Shown here: positions 51,900 to 59,867 of the stretch, one piece after another
How positions within the stretch are numbered: position 1 is the first letter of the stretch
Layout: each line of letters opens with the position of its first letter
Assembly (NCBI RefSeq): GCF_016623615.1
Contig: NZ_JAEHFX010000002.1
Location: 62,001 to 126,000 of the forward strand
Reading direction: 5' to 3'
From: Adhaeribacter terrigena
Lineage (GTDB): Bacteria > Bacteroidota > Bacteroidia > Cytophagales > Hymenobacteraceae
DNA: 64,000 bases
Program-made: the position numbers and the translations under genes
The notes under the pieces: model-generated
Seen by the model: the letters and a program-made list of their open reading frames with translations, nothing else
Told to the model about the DNA's origin: nothing
Database searches by the model: none

Positions 51900-52592
51900 A
51901 TGGAAGAAATATTTGAGTGGCGGCGCATTTTATTCAACGATCTGCCGGCGGTATTTTTACTGGAAGTAGCTTTCCGGACGGTGATCATGTTCATTTTTCT
52001 GGTGGTTACCTTGCGGGCTTCGGGAAAAAGAGGCGTAAAGCAGCTTTCTATTTACGAAGTCGTGATCATTGTAGCATTGGGTTCGGCGGCCGGCGACCCC
52101 ATGTTTTACGAAGACGTGGGAATTGTGCCCGCGTTGCTGGTTTTCCTGATCGTGATCGGGCTGTACCGGCTGCTCACCTGGCTTGCCGGTCGCAATGAGT
52201 GGTTCGAAAGCAAAGTAGAAGGCGACCCGGTTTATTTGATCGAAGACGGAGAATTTGCCATCGATAAATTCAACCGCGAATCTTTAAGCCAAGATGAATT
52301 TTTCAGTGAGCTGCGGGTGGAACACGTGGAGCATCTGGGGCAGGTAAAGATAGCATTGCTGGAAACCAGCGGCGAAATGAGCATTTATTTTTACGAAGAC
52401 CAGGACGTAAAGCCTGGTTTGCCCATTCTTCCGGCGCCATTCAGCCAAAAGCTTCGCCAGATTCCGGAAGCCGGCATCTATGCCTGCGCTTTTTGCGGCA
52501 ACGTAGAAAAAATTCCGGCCGGCATAAACTCCTGCGACCGCTGCAACCGTGACCTCTGGGTAAAAGCCATCCAGACCCGCCGGATAGGCTGA
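51900..52592 (+). CDS. DUF421 (YetF-type) membrane protein with C-terminal zinc ribbon
   Basis: A 230-residue protein with about three membrane segments (residues 15-90) and the YetF-type soluble domain (VEGDPVYLIEDGEFAIDKFNRESLSQDEFFSELR). It ends in a CAFCGN ... CDRCN four-cysteine zinc-ribbon-like segment (about residues 197-218). That tail is an addition I do not associate with the basic YetF domain. Function is unknown. Confidence 0.82.
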   Translation: MEEIFEWRRILFNDLPAVFLLEVAFRTVIMFIFLVVTLRASGKRGVKQLSIYEVVIIVALGSAAGDPMFYEDVGIVPALLVFLIVIGLYRLLTWLAGRNEWFESKVEGDPVYLIEDGEFAIDKFNRESLSQDEFFSELRVEHVEHLGQVKIALLETSGEMSIYFYEDQDVKPGLPILPAPFSQKLRQIPEAGIYACAFCGNVEKIPAGINSCDRCNRDLWVKAIQTRRIG

Positions 52593-52610
52593 GTTTAACC
52601 CCACCCCAGC

Positions 52611-52740
52611 CCTCCCCTAAAAACAGGGAGGGAGCTTTTTTCTCCTGTAGTACCGTCAGCTAAAGCAGAAGGAAATGATTTGAACACGATTTTTAGGATT
52701 GAAATGATGGACAGGATTTTTAACATCTGATTTCAAGCTT
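52611..52740. repeat. Composite CCTCCC / CGTCAGCTAAAGC / GAACACGATTTT repeat
   Basis: CCCTCCC and GGGAGGG pair around CTAAAAACA. ACCGTCAGCTAAAGCAGA (52651 onward) recurs at 63869. TTGAACACGATTTTTAGGATT with GACAGGATTTTTAAC resembles the loop at 28024-28070. Confidence 0.5.
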
Positions 52741-52795
52741 TCTGATTTCACTATATCGCCAGCGCAGCGTCTCCAGAAGATCACGTTATCCAGGA

Positions 52796-52995
52796 AACTA
52801 AACTAAAAAGAAGTTAGCTACAAAGGGAAACAGATACCAGTTTCTGTGAGAGCGGCCTCCAAGACTTCCGGTGCCACAGGCAGCCCGCTAGGGCAGGAAG
52901 GGTTGCAGCCGCGAACGCAGAAACGAAGCCACCCGGCTTGAGGGAAAAAGCTTGCTTGAAAGCAAAAGGGAATTAGTTAAAAAAAGAAGCAAGCT
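52796..52995 (+). ncRNA. Structured RNA candidate with a three-way junction
   Basis: Closing stem GCGGC (52852-52856) / GCCGC (52908-52912) encloses CTTCC (52865-52869) / GGAAG (52896-52900). Inside are two small hairpins: TGCC-ACA-GGCA (52872-52882) and GCCC-GCTA-GGGC (52883-52894). Flanking hairpins are GAAAC / GTTTC (52827-52844), AAGCC-ACCC-GGCTT (52926-52939) and AGCTTGCTT / AAGCAAGCT (52949-52995). It is much richer in G and C than the flanks. I cannot match it to a known RNA family. Strand is uncertain. Confidence 0.4.
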
Positions 52996-52998
52996 ATG

Positions 52999-53027
52999 AA
53001 AACGCTATGGCTTTAACCTTAAAAACG
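52999..53027 (+). repeat. Dispersed 29-nt motif, copy
   Basis: Core AAAACGCTATGGCTTT (52999-53014), tail ACCTTAAAAACG, directly after the RNA candidate. Confidence 0.65.
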
Positions 53028-53141
53028 CTCTACATCAAAACATAACTATTAAAAATATATAAAATACTATTTAAAAGCAGATAAAACCAATTTACGTCAG
53101 ATTAGTATGTAAGATGTGCCACAGATAAATTCCTGAAAGCT

Positions 53142-54434
53142 ATGAAAAAAATTTACGAAACCCCGTTCCGGCATTATCCCCTCGAAGATGCGCAAAGCCT
53201 CGAACCTTTATTGGCTGCCATCGGCGATGCCCGGTTCGTACTTTTAGGAGAAGCTTCGCATGGCACTTCGGAATATTATACCTGGCGTACGGCAATTTCC
53301 AAGCGCCTGATCCAGGAAAAAGGATTCAATTTTATTGCTGTAGAAGGTGATTGGCCCGATTCTTACCTGGTAAACCGCTACATAAAAGGTTATCCCGAGG
53401 GCAGTAATTCGGTTCAGAAACTTTTGCAGCATTTCAACCGCTGGCCTACCTGGATGTGGGGAAACTGGGAAGTTGCTGCCCTGGTAGAGTGGCTGAAAGA
53501 GCACAACGAAACGCAGCAGCTAGGCAAAAAAGCCGGTTTTTACGGCCTCGACGTGTATAGTTTATGGGAAAGCCTGGACGAAATTCTGACGTACCTGGAA
53601 AAGCGCGATCCCGATCTGATCGAATCAGCCCGCAAAGCCTTTAAATGTTTCGAGCCTTTTAATAATGATCCGGAAGAATATGCGCGCTCGGTTGCGTTTG
53701 TACCCGAAGATTGCGAATACGAAGTATTGGAGTTACTCAACCGCATCCGGGCCAAAGCGAGCGCATTTGAGCAGGATGCCGAAGCCCATTTCAATACCGA
53801 GCAAAATGCGCTGGTAACCGTGAACGCCGAAAAATATTACCGGGCCATGGTACGCGGCGGCTCCAGTTCCTGGAACGTGCGCGACGAACACATGATGGAA
53901 ACCCTGAACCGGCTCATGGATTTTCACGGACCGGATTGTAAAGCTATCATCTGGGAACATAACACCCACATCGGCGATGCCCGCTTTACCGACATGGCCC
54001 GAAGCAGCATGGTAAATGTTGGGCAATTGGTGCGTGAGCAACACAGCCGGGAAAATTGTTTTTTAGTTGGTTTCGGTTCGTATAAAGGAAGCGTGATTGC
54101 CGGTAAAAACTGGGGAGCGCCTATGCAGAAAATGGACGTACCGGAAGCGGAAACAGGCAGCTGGGAGCATTATTTACACCAGATTAGCGAGATGGATAAA
54201 CTGATTCTCTCGAGTGACATCCGCCATATTCCGGAGTTGCAGGATCCCATTGGACACCGTGCTATTGGCGTGGTATATAATCCAAAAACCGAACGTTTCG
54301 GTAATTATGTGCCTTCCGTAATTCCGGAACGCTACGATGCTTTCATGTTCCTGGACGAAACCGAAGCCGTACACCCGATCCTGACCCAGGTTGCCGGCAA
54401 CACCCCGCCCGATATGTACCCGTGGACCTTTTAA
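53142..54434 (+). CDS. Erythromycin esterase family protein
   Basis: A 430-residue protein with family motifs: LGEASHGTSEYYTWR near residues 36-50 (catalytic-type Glu and His), VEGDWPDSYLVNRY, and IIWEHNTHIGDARFTDM near 268-284. No signal peptide is visible, so it is probably cytoplasmic. Chromosomal members of this family are widespread and most have unknown substrates, so macrolide resistance should not be assumed. Confidence 0.87.
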   Translation: MKKIYETPFRHYPLEDAQSLEPLLAAIGDARFVLLGEASHGTSEYYTWRTAISKRLIQEKGFNFIAVEGDWPDSYLVNRYIKGYPEGSNSVQKLLQHFNRWPTWMWGNWEVAALVEWLKEHNETQQLGKKAGFYGLDVYSLWESLDEILTYLEKRDPDLIESARKAFKCFEPFNNDPEEYARSVAFVPEDCEYEVLELLNRIRAKASAFEQDAEAHFNTEQNALVTVNAEKYYRAMVRGGSSSWNVRDEHMMETLNRLMDFHGPDCKAIIWEHNTHIGDARFTDMARSSMVNVGQLVREQHSRENCFLVGFGSYKGSVIAGKNWGAPMQKMDVPEAETGSWEHYLHQISEMDKLILSSDIRHIPELQDPIGHRAIGVVYNPKTERFGNYVPSVIPERYDAFMFLDETEAVHPILTQVAGNTPPDMYPWTF

Positions 54435-54435
54435 T

Positions 54436-54670
54436 GATAGAATGAGAGAATTATTGATTGAGAGAACGAGAGAATGAAAAGATTTAGTGAATCGAAGAAA
54501 TCCCGAAAAGTAAATCAGGGAATAGCTTCTAAGTTTTTAAGGTTAAAATGATAGCGTTTTGCCATTGGAATTTGAACTTGAGGGAATTTCTAATACCTGG
54601 ATTTTCTCATTCCTACATTCAATCATTCAATCATTCAATCATTCAATCATTCAATAACGCTCTCATTTAA
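54436..54670. repeat. GAATGATTGAATG-type inverted repeat enclosing a motif copy
   Basis: Left part has AGAATGAGAGAATT and GAGAGAACGAGAGAATG. Right part has four ATTCAATC tandem units (54618-54650) and CTCATTTAATCATTTC. The arms are loosely complementary and the motif lies between them. Confidence 0.5.
54532..54560 (-). repeat. Dispersed 29-nt motif, inverted copy
   Basis: Tail AGTTTTTAAGGT, then core AAAATGATAGCGTTTT (54545-54560). Confidence 0.65.
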
Positions 54671-56143
54671 TCATTTCAAATGTCTGAATTTTAGGATGAG
54701 GTCGGTTTTGAGTTGATGCAGCGTGGCTTCCAGGCCAACCGGGTAAGTGTGCGGATTGAGGAAACGACGAATGCTGGGGTCTAAAGCCTGAAGCTGCTGC
54801 TGCGTGCGCTGCTGAATTTCCGGGAGGGCAGGCAAGCAGTAAACAAGTTGGCCATTTTTGAAAATTGGTTGGAGCAGATCTTCGGAAGGCGTTCCGGCAG
54901 CGATTGGTTTTTGTTTGGTAATGTCGAGCGGGTGCACAATTTTCAGGTTTTCCGGCAGGTTTTCGGCCTCGTTGTAGATCATGTCAGCCACAAATTTTCC
55001 GTGTCCATCCAGAAATCTTCTTACCTGCTGCACCCCCGGCGTAGAGGTTTTTACGAGTTGCTCCGAAAGTTTGAGTTTGTATTGCCATTGGCCCTTTTCG
55101 TCTTGCAAAGCTCCCAGTTTATACACACCGCCCAGCGCCGGCTGGTCGAAAGCAGTCACGAGTTGCGTGCCAATTCCCCAGGAATTTATTTTAGCGCCCT
55201 GCTGCTTTAAACTGGCGATCAGGTTTTCGTCGAGGTCGTTGCTGGCTACAATATTTACCTTCGGGAAACCGGCTTCGTCGAGTAGTTTCCGGGCTTCAAT
55301 ACTCAGGTACGCCAGGTCGCCGGAATCGAGGCGGATGCCGAACAATTCTGAACCGCTTTCGCGCATCTTCCGGGCTACTTTTATCGCATTTTTCACGCCT
55401 TCCAGGGTATCGAAAGTATCTACCAGGAAAACTGAATCGTGCGGGAAGGCTTCGGCATATTTTTCAAAGGCTTCTTCTTCGTTGGCAAAAGCCATTATCC
55501 AGCTGTGTGCGTGCGTGCCTTTCACCGGAATATCAAAAAGTTCGCCGGCCATTACGTTGGAAGTAGCTTTTACGCCGCCAATAAATGCTGCCCGGGTAGC
55601 GCTCAGCGAACCATCTACGCCCTGCGCCCGGCGCATGCCAAATTCCATTACCAGGTCACCTTGCGCAGCTTCGGTAATGCGGGCAGCTTTGGTGGCAATC
55701 AGGGTCTGGAAATTAAGGAAATTCAGCAAAGGAGTTTCAATGAGCTGCGCCTGCAACAAGGGGCCGGAAACGCGGATCAAAGGCTCATTCGGGAAAACCA
55801 CGGTGCCTTCCGGAATGGCTTCCACGTTGCAGGTGAATCGTAAATTACGGAGGTAATCTATAAAATCGAGATCGAATAATTCGTCGCCTTTGGCATTGCG
55901 CAAACTGGTTAAATACTCGATGTCGTTATCCGAAAATTTCAGGTTCCGCAGAAAATGCACCGCGTATTCGAGGCCGGCGCAAACGGCATAACCGCCTTCA
56001 AACGGGTTTTTGCGGAAGTATAAATGAAAGACCGCCTGTTGTTCGGCGCGGCCGGATTTCCAGTAACCATAGGCCATGGTTAGCTGGTAAAGATCGGTAA
56101 GTAAACTAAGCGAAGTGCCGTAAAGGTTGCGGGTAAAATCCAT
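54671..56143 (-). CDS. pncB: Nicotinate phosphoribosyltransferase
   Basis: A 490-residue enzyme making nicotinate mononucleotide from nicotinate and PRPP in NAD salvage. Family blocks: LLTDLYQLTMAYGYWKSGR at the N terminus, MEFGMRRAQGVDGSLSATRAAFIGG near 170, GTHAHSWIMAF near 215 (regulatory phospho-histidine region), FGIRLDSGDLAYLS near 272 and SWGIGTQLVTAFDQPALGGVYKL near 325. With cinA nearby, the region has two separately transcribed NAD-recycling genes. Confidence 0.94.
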   Translation of the reverse strand: MDFTRNLYGTSLSLLTDLYQLTMAYGYWKSGRAEQQAVFHLYFRKNPFEGGYAVCAGLEYAVHFLRNLKFSDNDIEYLTSLRNAKGDELFDLDFIDYLRNLRFTCNVEAIPEGTVVFPNEPLIRVSGPLLQAQLIETPLLNFLNFQTLIATKAARITEAAQGDLVMEFGMRRAQGVDGSLSATRAAFIGGVKATSNVMAGELFDIPVKGTHAHSWIMAFANEEEAFEKYAEAFPHDSVFLVDTFDTLEGVKNAIKVARKMRESGSELFGIRLDSGDLAYLSIEARKLLDEAGFPKVNIVASNDLDENLIASLKQQGAKINSWGIGTQLVTAFDQPALGGVYKLGALQDEKGQWQYKLKLSEQLVKTSTPGVQQVRRFLDGHGKFVADMIYNEAENLPENLKIVHPLDITKQKPIAAGTPSEDLLQPIFKNGQLVYCLPALPEIQQRTQQQLQALDPSIRRFLNPHTYPVGLEATLHQLKTDLILKFRHLK

Positions 56144-56211
56144 GCGGAAAAGGTTGCTGCTGCTGCTTTAACGGCAAAGCTTCCGGAAGCGTTATAAACG
56201 GGCCGTTTCAG

Positions 56212-56240
56212 CCTTTTTCGGTTGAAAACCCTACCGTTTT
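56212..56240 (-). repeat. Dispersed 29-nt motif, inverted copy
   Basis: Tail CCTTTTTCGGTT, then core AAAACCCTACCGTTTT (56225-56240), in the gap between two minus-strand genes. Confidence 0.65.
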
Positions 56241-56267
56241 TAGGGTCATTGGCACGCTTGAAAACTG

Positions 56268-57134
56268 TTATTTCCGGGGGTAAAAATACAGTTTTACGGC
56301 AGCGTTGGTAAAACCTTTTTCGCTTAAAGTAAAAAAGCCGGAGTTGTTATTGGCAAAGGCAACGGCTTCGCCCTGCGGCTCAATTTTATAGGGCACGGTT
56401 ACGGGTGGCTGCTGCAGAAATTCCGCGAGCGACTCGCCGTTTTTTTGTTTGTAGTAATACAGTCCTGAATAAGTTTTCAGGATCGCTTCGGTGCCGCTTG
56501 GCGAAAGGGCTGCACTTACTACGCCGGTAAAGCTGATGGTGCCAACCAGTTCTGCAGTATCAATAGCAGTGTAATTGAATGGCGGCGTAATTTTATAAAT
56601 GCGCGAAGGATCGTCTTGCTTGGTAATGATCAGGATGGCGTTGGTAATCGGGTCAATGAGCAACGCTTCGGCATCGTGCGAGCCATCCGGATAGCGGAAA
56701 CGGATCTGCTTGAACGTAGAAACGGTATCGGTGCCGGGCGAAGGCTCGGGAAACTGGTATATGGTGTAAGAAGTTTGTTTTTTATTGTTGTCGCCAATGT
56801 CGGCCAGGAAAAGCTGGTTACCCGAAAGTGCGAGGTCTTCCCAATCGCGGTTTTTTATGCCTTTTAAATACACTTTTTTCGTAACGCTACCATCGTGCCT
56901 GATCAAATGCAATTCGGTTGGATTGCCGCTGTCTTCGTGCGCCCATAAATATCCCGGCGCCGTTTTGCTGTCGGCAATGCCAGACGTTTCTTCGATCATG
57001 GGGGTTAGCGCGGTGCTCTGCGGATCTGAGCTGAAAGGCGGAGCGTTTTCAGCTGGCACCGCATCGTCGTTTTTATTGCAGGCCGTGAAAAGTAGGATCA
57101 GGAAATAAAACGGGATTTTGAAAAGGCGTTTCAT
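56268..57134 (-). CDS. Lipoprotein with beta-propeller-like repeats
   Basis: A 288-residue protein with a lipobox (LLFTAC, Cys near residue 19). The body has repeated beta blades: EETSGIADSKTAPGYLWAHEDSG, NRDWEDLALSGNQLFLADIGDN, DAEALLIDPITNAILIITKQD and GEAVAFANNNSGFFTLSE. This resembles SdiA-regulated/esterase-like phytase propellers. Likely anchored in an envelope membrane. Substrate unknown. Confidence 0.7.
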   Translation of the reverse strand: MKRLFKIPFYFLILLFTACNKNDDAVPAENAPPFSSDPQSTALTPMIEETSGIADSKTAPGYLWAHEDSGNPTELHLIRHDGSVTKKVYLKGIKNRDWEDLALSGNQLFLADIGDNNKKQTSYTIYQFPEPSPGTDTVSTFKQIRFRYPDGSHDAEALLIDPITNAILIITKQDDPSRIYKITPPFNYTAIDTAELVGTISFTGVVSAALSPSGTEAILKTYSGLYYYKQKNGESLAEFLQQPPVTVPYKIEPQGEAVAFANNNSGFFTLSEKGFTNAAVKLYFYPRK

Positions 57135-57255
57135 TGGGCAGGCAGGGTTTAGAGCGCGTAAGAAAAGTTTAAAAAGTTCTTACGAGGTTATATTAAACCT
57201 GTTATGGAATTGCCGGATAATTGGGTGAAATCTTTTGTTATTTTGGTGGGTTTAT

Positions 57256-57342
57256 AGTTTTTGGAGTGAAAAGAATAGCATTTTGGAATTTTTGAAGAGG
57301 AAAGCTGCTCGTTAAAATGCTATGCTTTTATATTAAAAAAGT
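57256..57342. repeat. Two opposed motif copies
   Basis: Inverted copy with core AAAAGAATAGCATTTT (57269-57284). Direct copy with core AAAATGCTATGCTTTT (57314-57329) and tail TATTAAAAAAGT. Both carry T or A in place of the usual C or G of the core. Nearby hairpins are CGTAAGAA / TTCTTACG (57157-57184) and GAGAGTT / AACTCTC (57371-57391). Confidence 0.6.
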
Positions 57343-57417
57343 GCTTTAATTGTTTTGCAATTGTTATGCGGAGAGTTAGCGAAGAACTCTCAGCAAAAGG
57401 AGTTTCTTTTAATTTTT

Positions 57418-58134
57418 TTATCGTCTATTGTAGTGCCGTCTAACATCGTTATCACGCGCTATGTTGCCAAGCCCAAGTGTAAGCGTAAAATAGTAGTTGT
57501 AGGCTACTTCTGGTGAGTTAGGTAAAGTTGTTTTATTATTATTAATGTTCCAACGAACCCTTTCTAAAGGCAATAAATAACCAAATCTGAAATTTATTAA
57601 ATAAAACATCTGGTGAGAAATTCCAATTCCTAAATCAAGATGTGCTTTTGAATTTGTAACTTCTTTGTACCTGAGGTTTGACTGTAAATAGTTTCCAAAT
57701 GAAGTCGTGTCGGTAGCTTTTTCCCGGTACAAATAATTAAGCCCAACGCCTTTAAATCCAGTATAAGGATAAACTGAAAACCATGGGCTTTTTGTAAGGG
57801 AATAACCAAAATTAAACGAAGTCGAGCGATATTCTACTTCTGTCACAAAACTACTTTGGTCGTTTTTCTTTGTTGTTTGATTGTATGAAAAGGTGGTAAT
57901 GCCCCTGTTCATATATAATTGTAATCCAATACCAACATTAGCAGTTGCATGATTTGCTTTAGGAAAACCATACTTGCTTAATTGTTGATCCAGTCCTTTA
58001 GTGTTAATAACAGGAAACTCGATTGGCATAATTAAAAAACCACCAAAAACGTTGTTCTTTGTTGAATCTTCCTGAGCAAATGCCTGCACTAAAAGCCCGA
58101 ATAAGAGAATAAATAGTAAACCTGTATTTTTCAT
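57418..58134 (-). CDS. Putative outer-membrane beta-barrel protein
   Basis: A 238-residue protein with a signal peptide (residues 1-20, cleavage near AFAQE). Alternating aromatic and polar strands (VNVGIGLQLYMNRGITTFSY-like, FNFGYSLTKSPWFSVYPYTGFKG, INFRFGYLLPLERVRW, YNYYFTLTLGLGN) indicate a small barrel. It is richer in A and T than most neighbours. No named family. Confidence 0.62.
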   Translation of the reverse strand: MKNTGLLFILLFGLLVQAFAQEDSTKNNVFGGFLIMPIEFPVINTKGLDQQLSKYGFPKANHATANVGIGLQLYMNRGITTFSYNQTTKKNDQSSFVTEVEYRSTSFNFGYSLTKSPWFSVYPYTGFKGVGLNYLYREKATDTTSFGNYLQSNLRYKEVTNSKAHLDLGIGISHQMFYLINFRFGYLLPLERVRWNINNNKTTLPNSPEVAYNYYFTLTLGLGNIARDNDVRRHYNRR

Positions 58135-58229
58135 CTTCCTTGTTTTCAGGTGAAGCTAATCAGATGTTTACTCAAATATAACAAAGTTATTATTGTTGAA
58201 AACAGGAGAATCCGATCTGGCAGAACCTT

Positions 58230-58258
58230 AAAACGCTATGCTTTCCGCCTCAAAAACT
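58230..58258 (+). repeat. Dispersed 29-nt motif overlapping the ABC ATPase stop
   Basis: Core AAAACGCTATGCTTTC (58230-58245), tail GCCTCAAAAACT. The tail end plus the next A encodes the minus-strand TAG stop (58257-58259). Confidence 0.7.
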
Positions 58259-58886
58259 ACTGCTTCGCAACCGGATGGTAATCGGTAATATGCAAACGCT
58301 CGTCGGCGAAGCTGTATTCGTGGGAAATGTTGGAACCGATGATTACGATGCGGTCCTTTTTGTTGAGGTGGAGGTGTTCGAGGTACCAGTCAATGCCTTC
58401 CTGGTCCAGGTTGGTGGTTGGTTCGTCTAAAAGCAGGAGGGGAGCCTGGGTGTAAAGCGCCATTCCGAGTTTTAAACGCTGTTTCATGCCACTCGAAAAA
58501 TCCTTCACGTACTTATCGCGGGATTTCTGCAAACGCATGCGCTCAATTAATTCCGGCACGGTAATGCTTTTCAGCTGCTTAAACTTGATGTGAAATTCCA
58601 GCACTTCGGTAAGCGTAAATTCTTCTACAGTTTCCAGATAAGGCGCCGCGTAAGACAAATACCGGTAAATTTCTTCTACCGGAACGGTATGGTTTTGAAG
58701 GGAAAAGGTAAGCTGGCCTTCGCTGGGCAGCAGAAAGCCGGAAATTGTATTAAGTAACGTAGATTTTCCGGAACCATTATGACCAAGAATTGCGTAGGTG
58801 TTGCCTGCGGTAAATTCGTAAGTCAGGTTCCGGAAGATCCATTCAAAATTGTAACGCTTTCCGAGACCGGTAAGCTTAACTTGCAT
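58257..58886 (-). CDS. Solitary ABC transporter ATP-binding protein
   Basis: A 209-residue ABC ATPase with Walker A GHNGSGKSTLLN near residue 35, signature FSSGMKQRLKLG near 135, and Walker B LLLLDEPTTNLD near 153. No permease gene is adjacent. It overlaps lpxA by 11 bases, so it is translationally coupled to lipid A synthesis. A role in envelope lipid transport is a guess from position. Confidence 0.88.
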   Translation of the reverse strand: MQVKLTGLGKRYNFEWIFRNLTYEFTAGNTYAILGHNGSGKSTLLNTISGFLLPSEGQLTFSLQNHTVPVEEIYRYLSYAAPYLETVEEFTLTEVLEFHIKFKQLKSITVPELIERMRLQKSRDKYVKDFSSGMKQRLKLGMALYTQAPLLLLDEPTTNLDQEGIDWYLEHLHLNKKDRIVIIGSNISHEYSFADERLHITDYHPVAKQ

Positions 58887-59667
58887 CGCGGCCCTGTCCT
58901 TTAATTACGCCCCGTTCGGAGGTCCGGAAGAAGTTCAGGATCTCGTCGCGCTCCACGGTAGAAGGAATTTCCATTTCGATCTTTTCCAGCGCAGCCGAGT
59001 AATTCAAACCGTTCAGGAATAAGATGCGGTACACCTGCTGAATATCGTTGATCTGCTCGTTGGTGTAGCCGCGGCGGCGCAAACCAATAGAGTTGATACC
59101 GGCGTAAGAAAGCGGTTCGCGGGCAGCTTTAATGAAAGGCGGCACATCTTTACGCACCAGACTTCCACCCGAAACCATGGAATGCGCACCAATTTTTACG
59201 AACTGGTGGATGGCTGTGGCCCCGCCAATAAATACATGGTCCTGCACTTCAATGTGGCCGGCCAGCTGCACAGAGTTAGCAATAATTACATTGTTGCCAA
59301 TAATGCAGTCGTGGGCAATGTGCACGTAAGCCATAACCAGACAATTATTGCCAACGGCGGTCGTATTTTTATCCAGAGCGGTTCCGCGGTTCATCGTTAC
59401 GCACTCCCGGATAATGGTATTGTCGCCGATGGTAGCCGTAGAAGGTTCGCCCTGGTATTTTAAATCCTGCGGCGGCGCCGAAATTACCGCTCCCGGAAAT
59501 ATTTTGCAGTTCTTCCCGATCCGGGCACCTTCCATAATGGTTACGTTCGGGCCGATCCAGGTGCCTTCACCAATTTCAACGTCTTTGTAAATAGTGGTGA
59601 AAGGCTCTACCACCACGTTATGGGCAATTTTGGCCTCCGGATGAATATATGCTAACGGTTGAGTCAT
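58876..59667 (-). CDS. lpxA: UDP-GlcNAc O-acyltransferase LpxA
   Basis: A 263-residue left-handed beta-helix enzyme that performs the first acylation in lipid A synthesis. Hexapeptide repeats fill residues 5-190 (AKIAHNVVVEPFTTIYKDVEIGEGTWIGPNVTI). The catalytic His region is MAYVHIAHDCIIGN near 128. The C-terminal helical domain has INSIGLRRRGY. Confidence 0.95.
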   Translation of the reverse strand: MTQPLAYIHPEAKIAHNVVVEPFTTIYKDVEIGEGTWIGPNVTIMEGARIGKNCKIFPGAVISAPPQDLKYQGEPSTATIGDNTIIRECVTMNRGTALDKNTTAVGNNCLVMAYVHIAHDCIIGNNVIIANSVQLAGHIEVQDHVFIGGATAIHQFVKIGAHSMVSGGSLVRKDVPPFIKAAREPLSYAGINSIGLRRRGYTNEQINDIQQVYRILFLNGLNYSAALEKIEMEIPSTVERDEILNFFRTSERGVIKGQGRDAS

Positions 59668-59671
59668 TAGA

Positions 59672-59865
59672 CTTCTTTTTAATTAATAATTAAGAATTAA
59701 TAATTAAGAATTAATAATTATTGGATTATCATTTACAGTGAATTCTATTCAGACTGTAATAAGAGACCAACCGTTGCGGAGAATCAGAAAATAAAAACGG
59801 TAGGTTTTTCAGTTGAAAAACTCCCGAAATCAATTTTTAATTCTTAATTATTAATTATTAATTAA
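59672..59865. repeat. TTAATTATTAATT-type inverted repeat enclosing a motif copy
   Basis: Left arm TTAATTAATAATTAAGAATT with further units, right arm AATTCTTAATTATTAATTAT with TTAATT, in the lpxA-lpxC/fabZ gap. The motif copy lies near the right arm. Confidence 0.6.
59794..59823 (+). repeat. Dispersed 29-nt motif, copy
   Basis: Core AAAACGGTAGGTTTTT (59794-59809), tail AGTTGAAAAACT (one extra base), in the loop of the inverted repeat. Confidence 0.65.
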
Positions 59866-59867
59866 AA

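Larger units (their letters stand above)
52593..53141. other. 549-base gap with repeats and a structured-RNA candidate
   Basis: From left to right: a CCCTCCC / GGGAGGG hairpin (52611-52634), a CGTCAGCTAAAGCAGA element shared with 63870, a GAACACGATTTTTAGG-type repeat, the RNA candidate (52796-52995), one motif copy, and AT-rich DNA before the esterase gene. Confidence 0.55.

Noticed and set aside
52796-52995. Cobalamin, SAM, THF or c-di-AMP riboswitch, SRP or 6S RNA
   Set aside because: Conserved cores of these families are not visible, and the downstream esterase gene gives no metabolic hint.
53142-54434. Macrolide resistance gene
   Set aside because: It belongs to the erythromycin esterase family, but chromosomal members mostly have unknown substrates and no resistance context is present.
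54981-55856. Plus-strand open frame of 291 codons
   Set aside because: It lies antisense within pncB, is rich in Ser, Arg and Cys, and has no family features.
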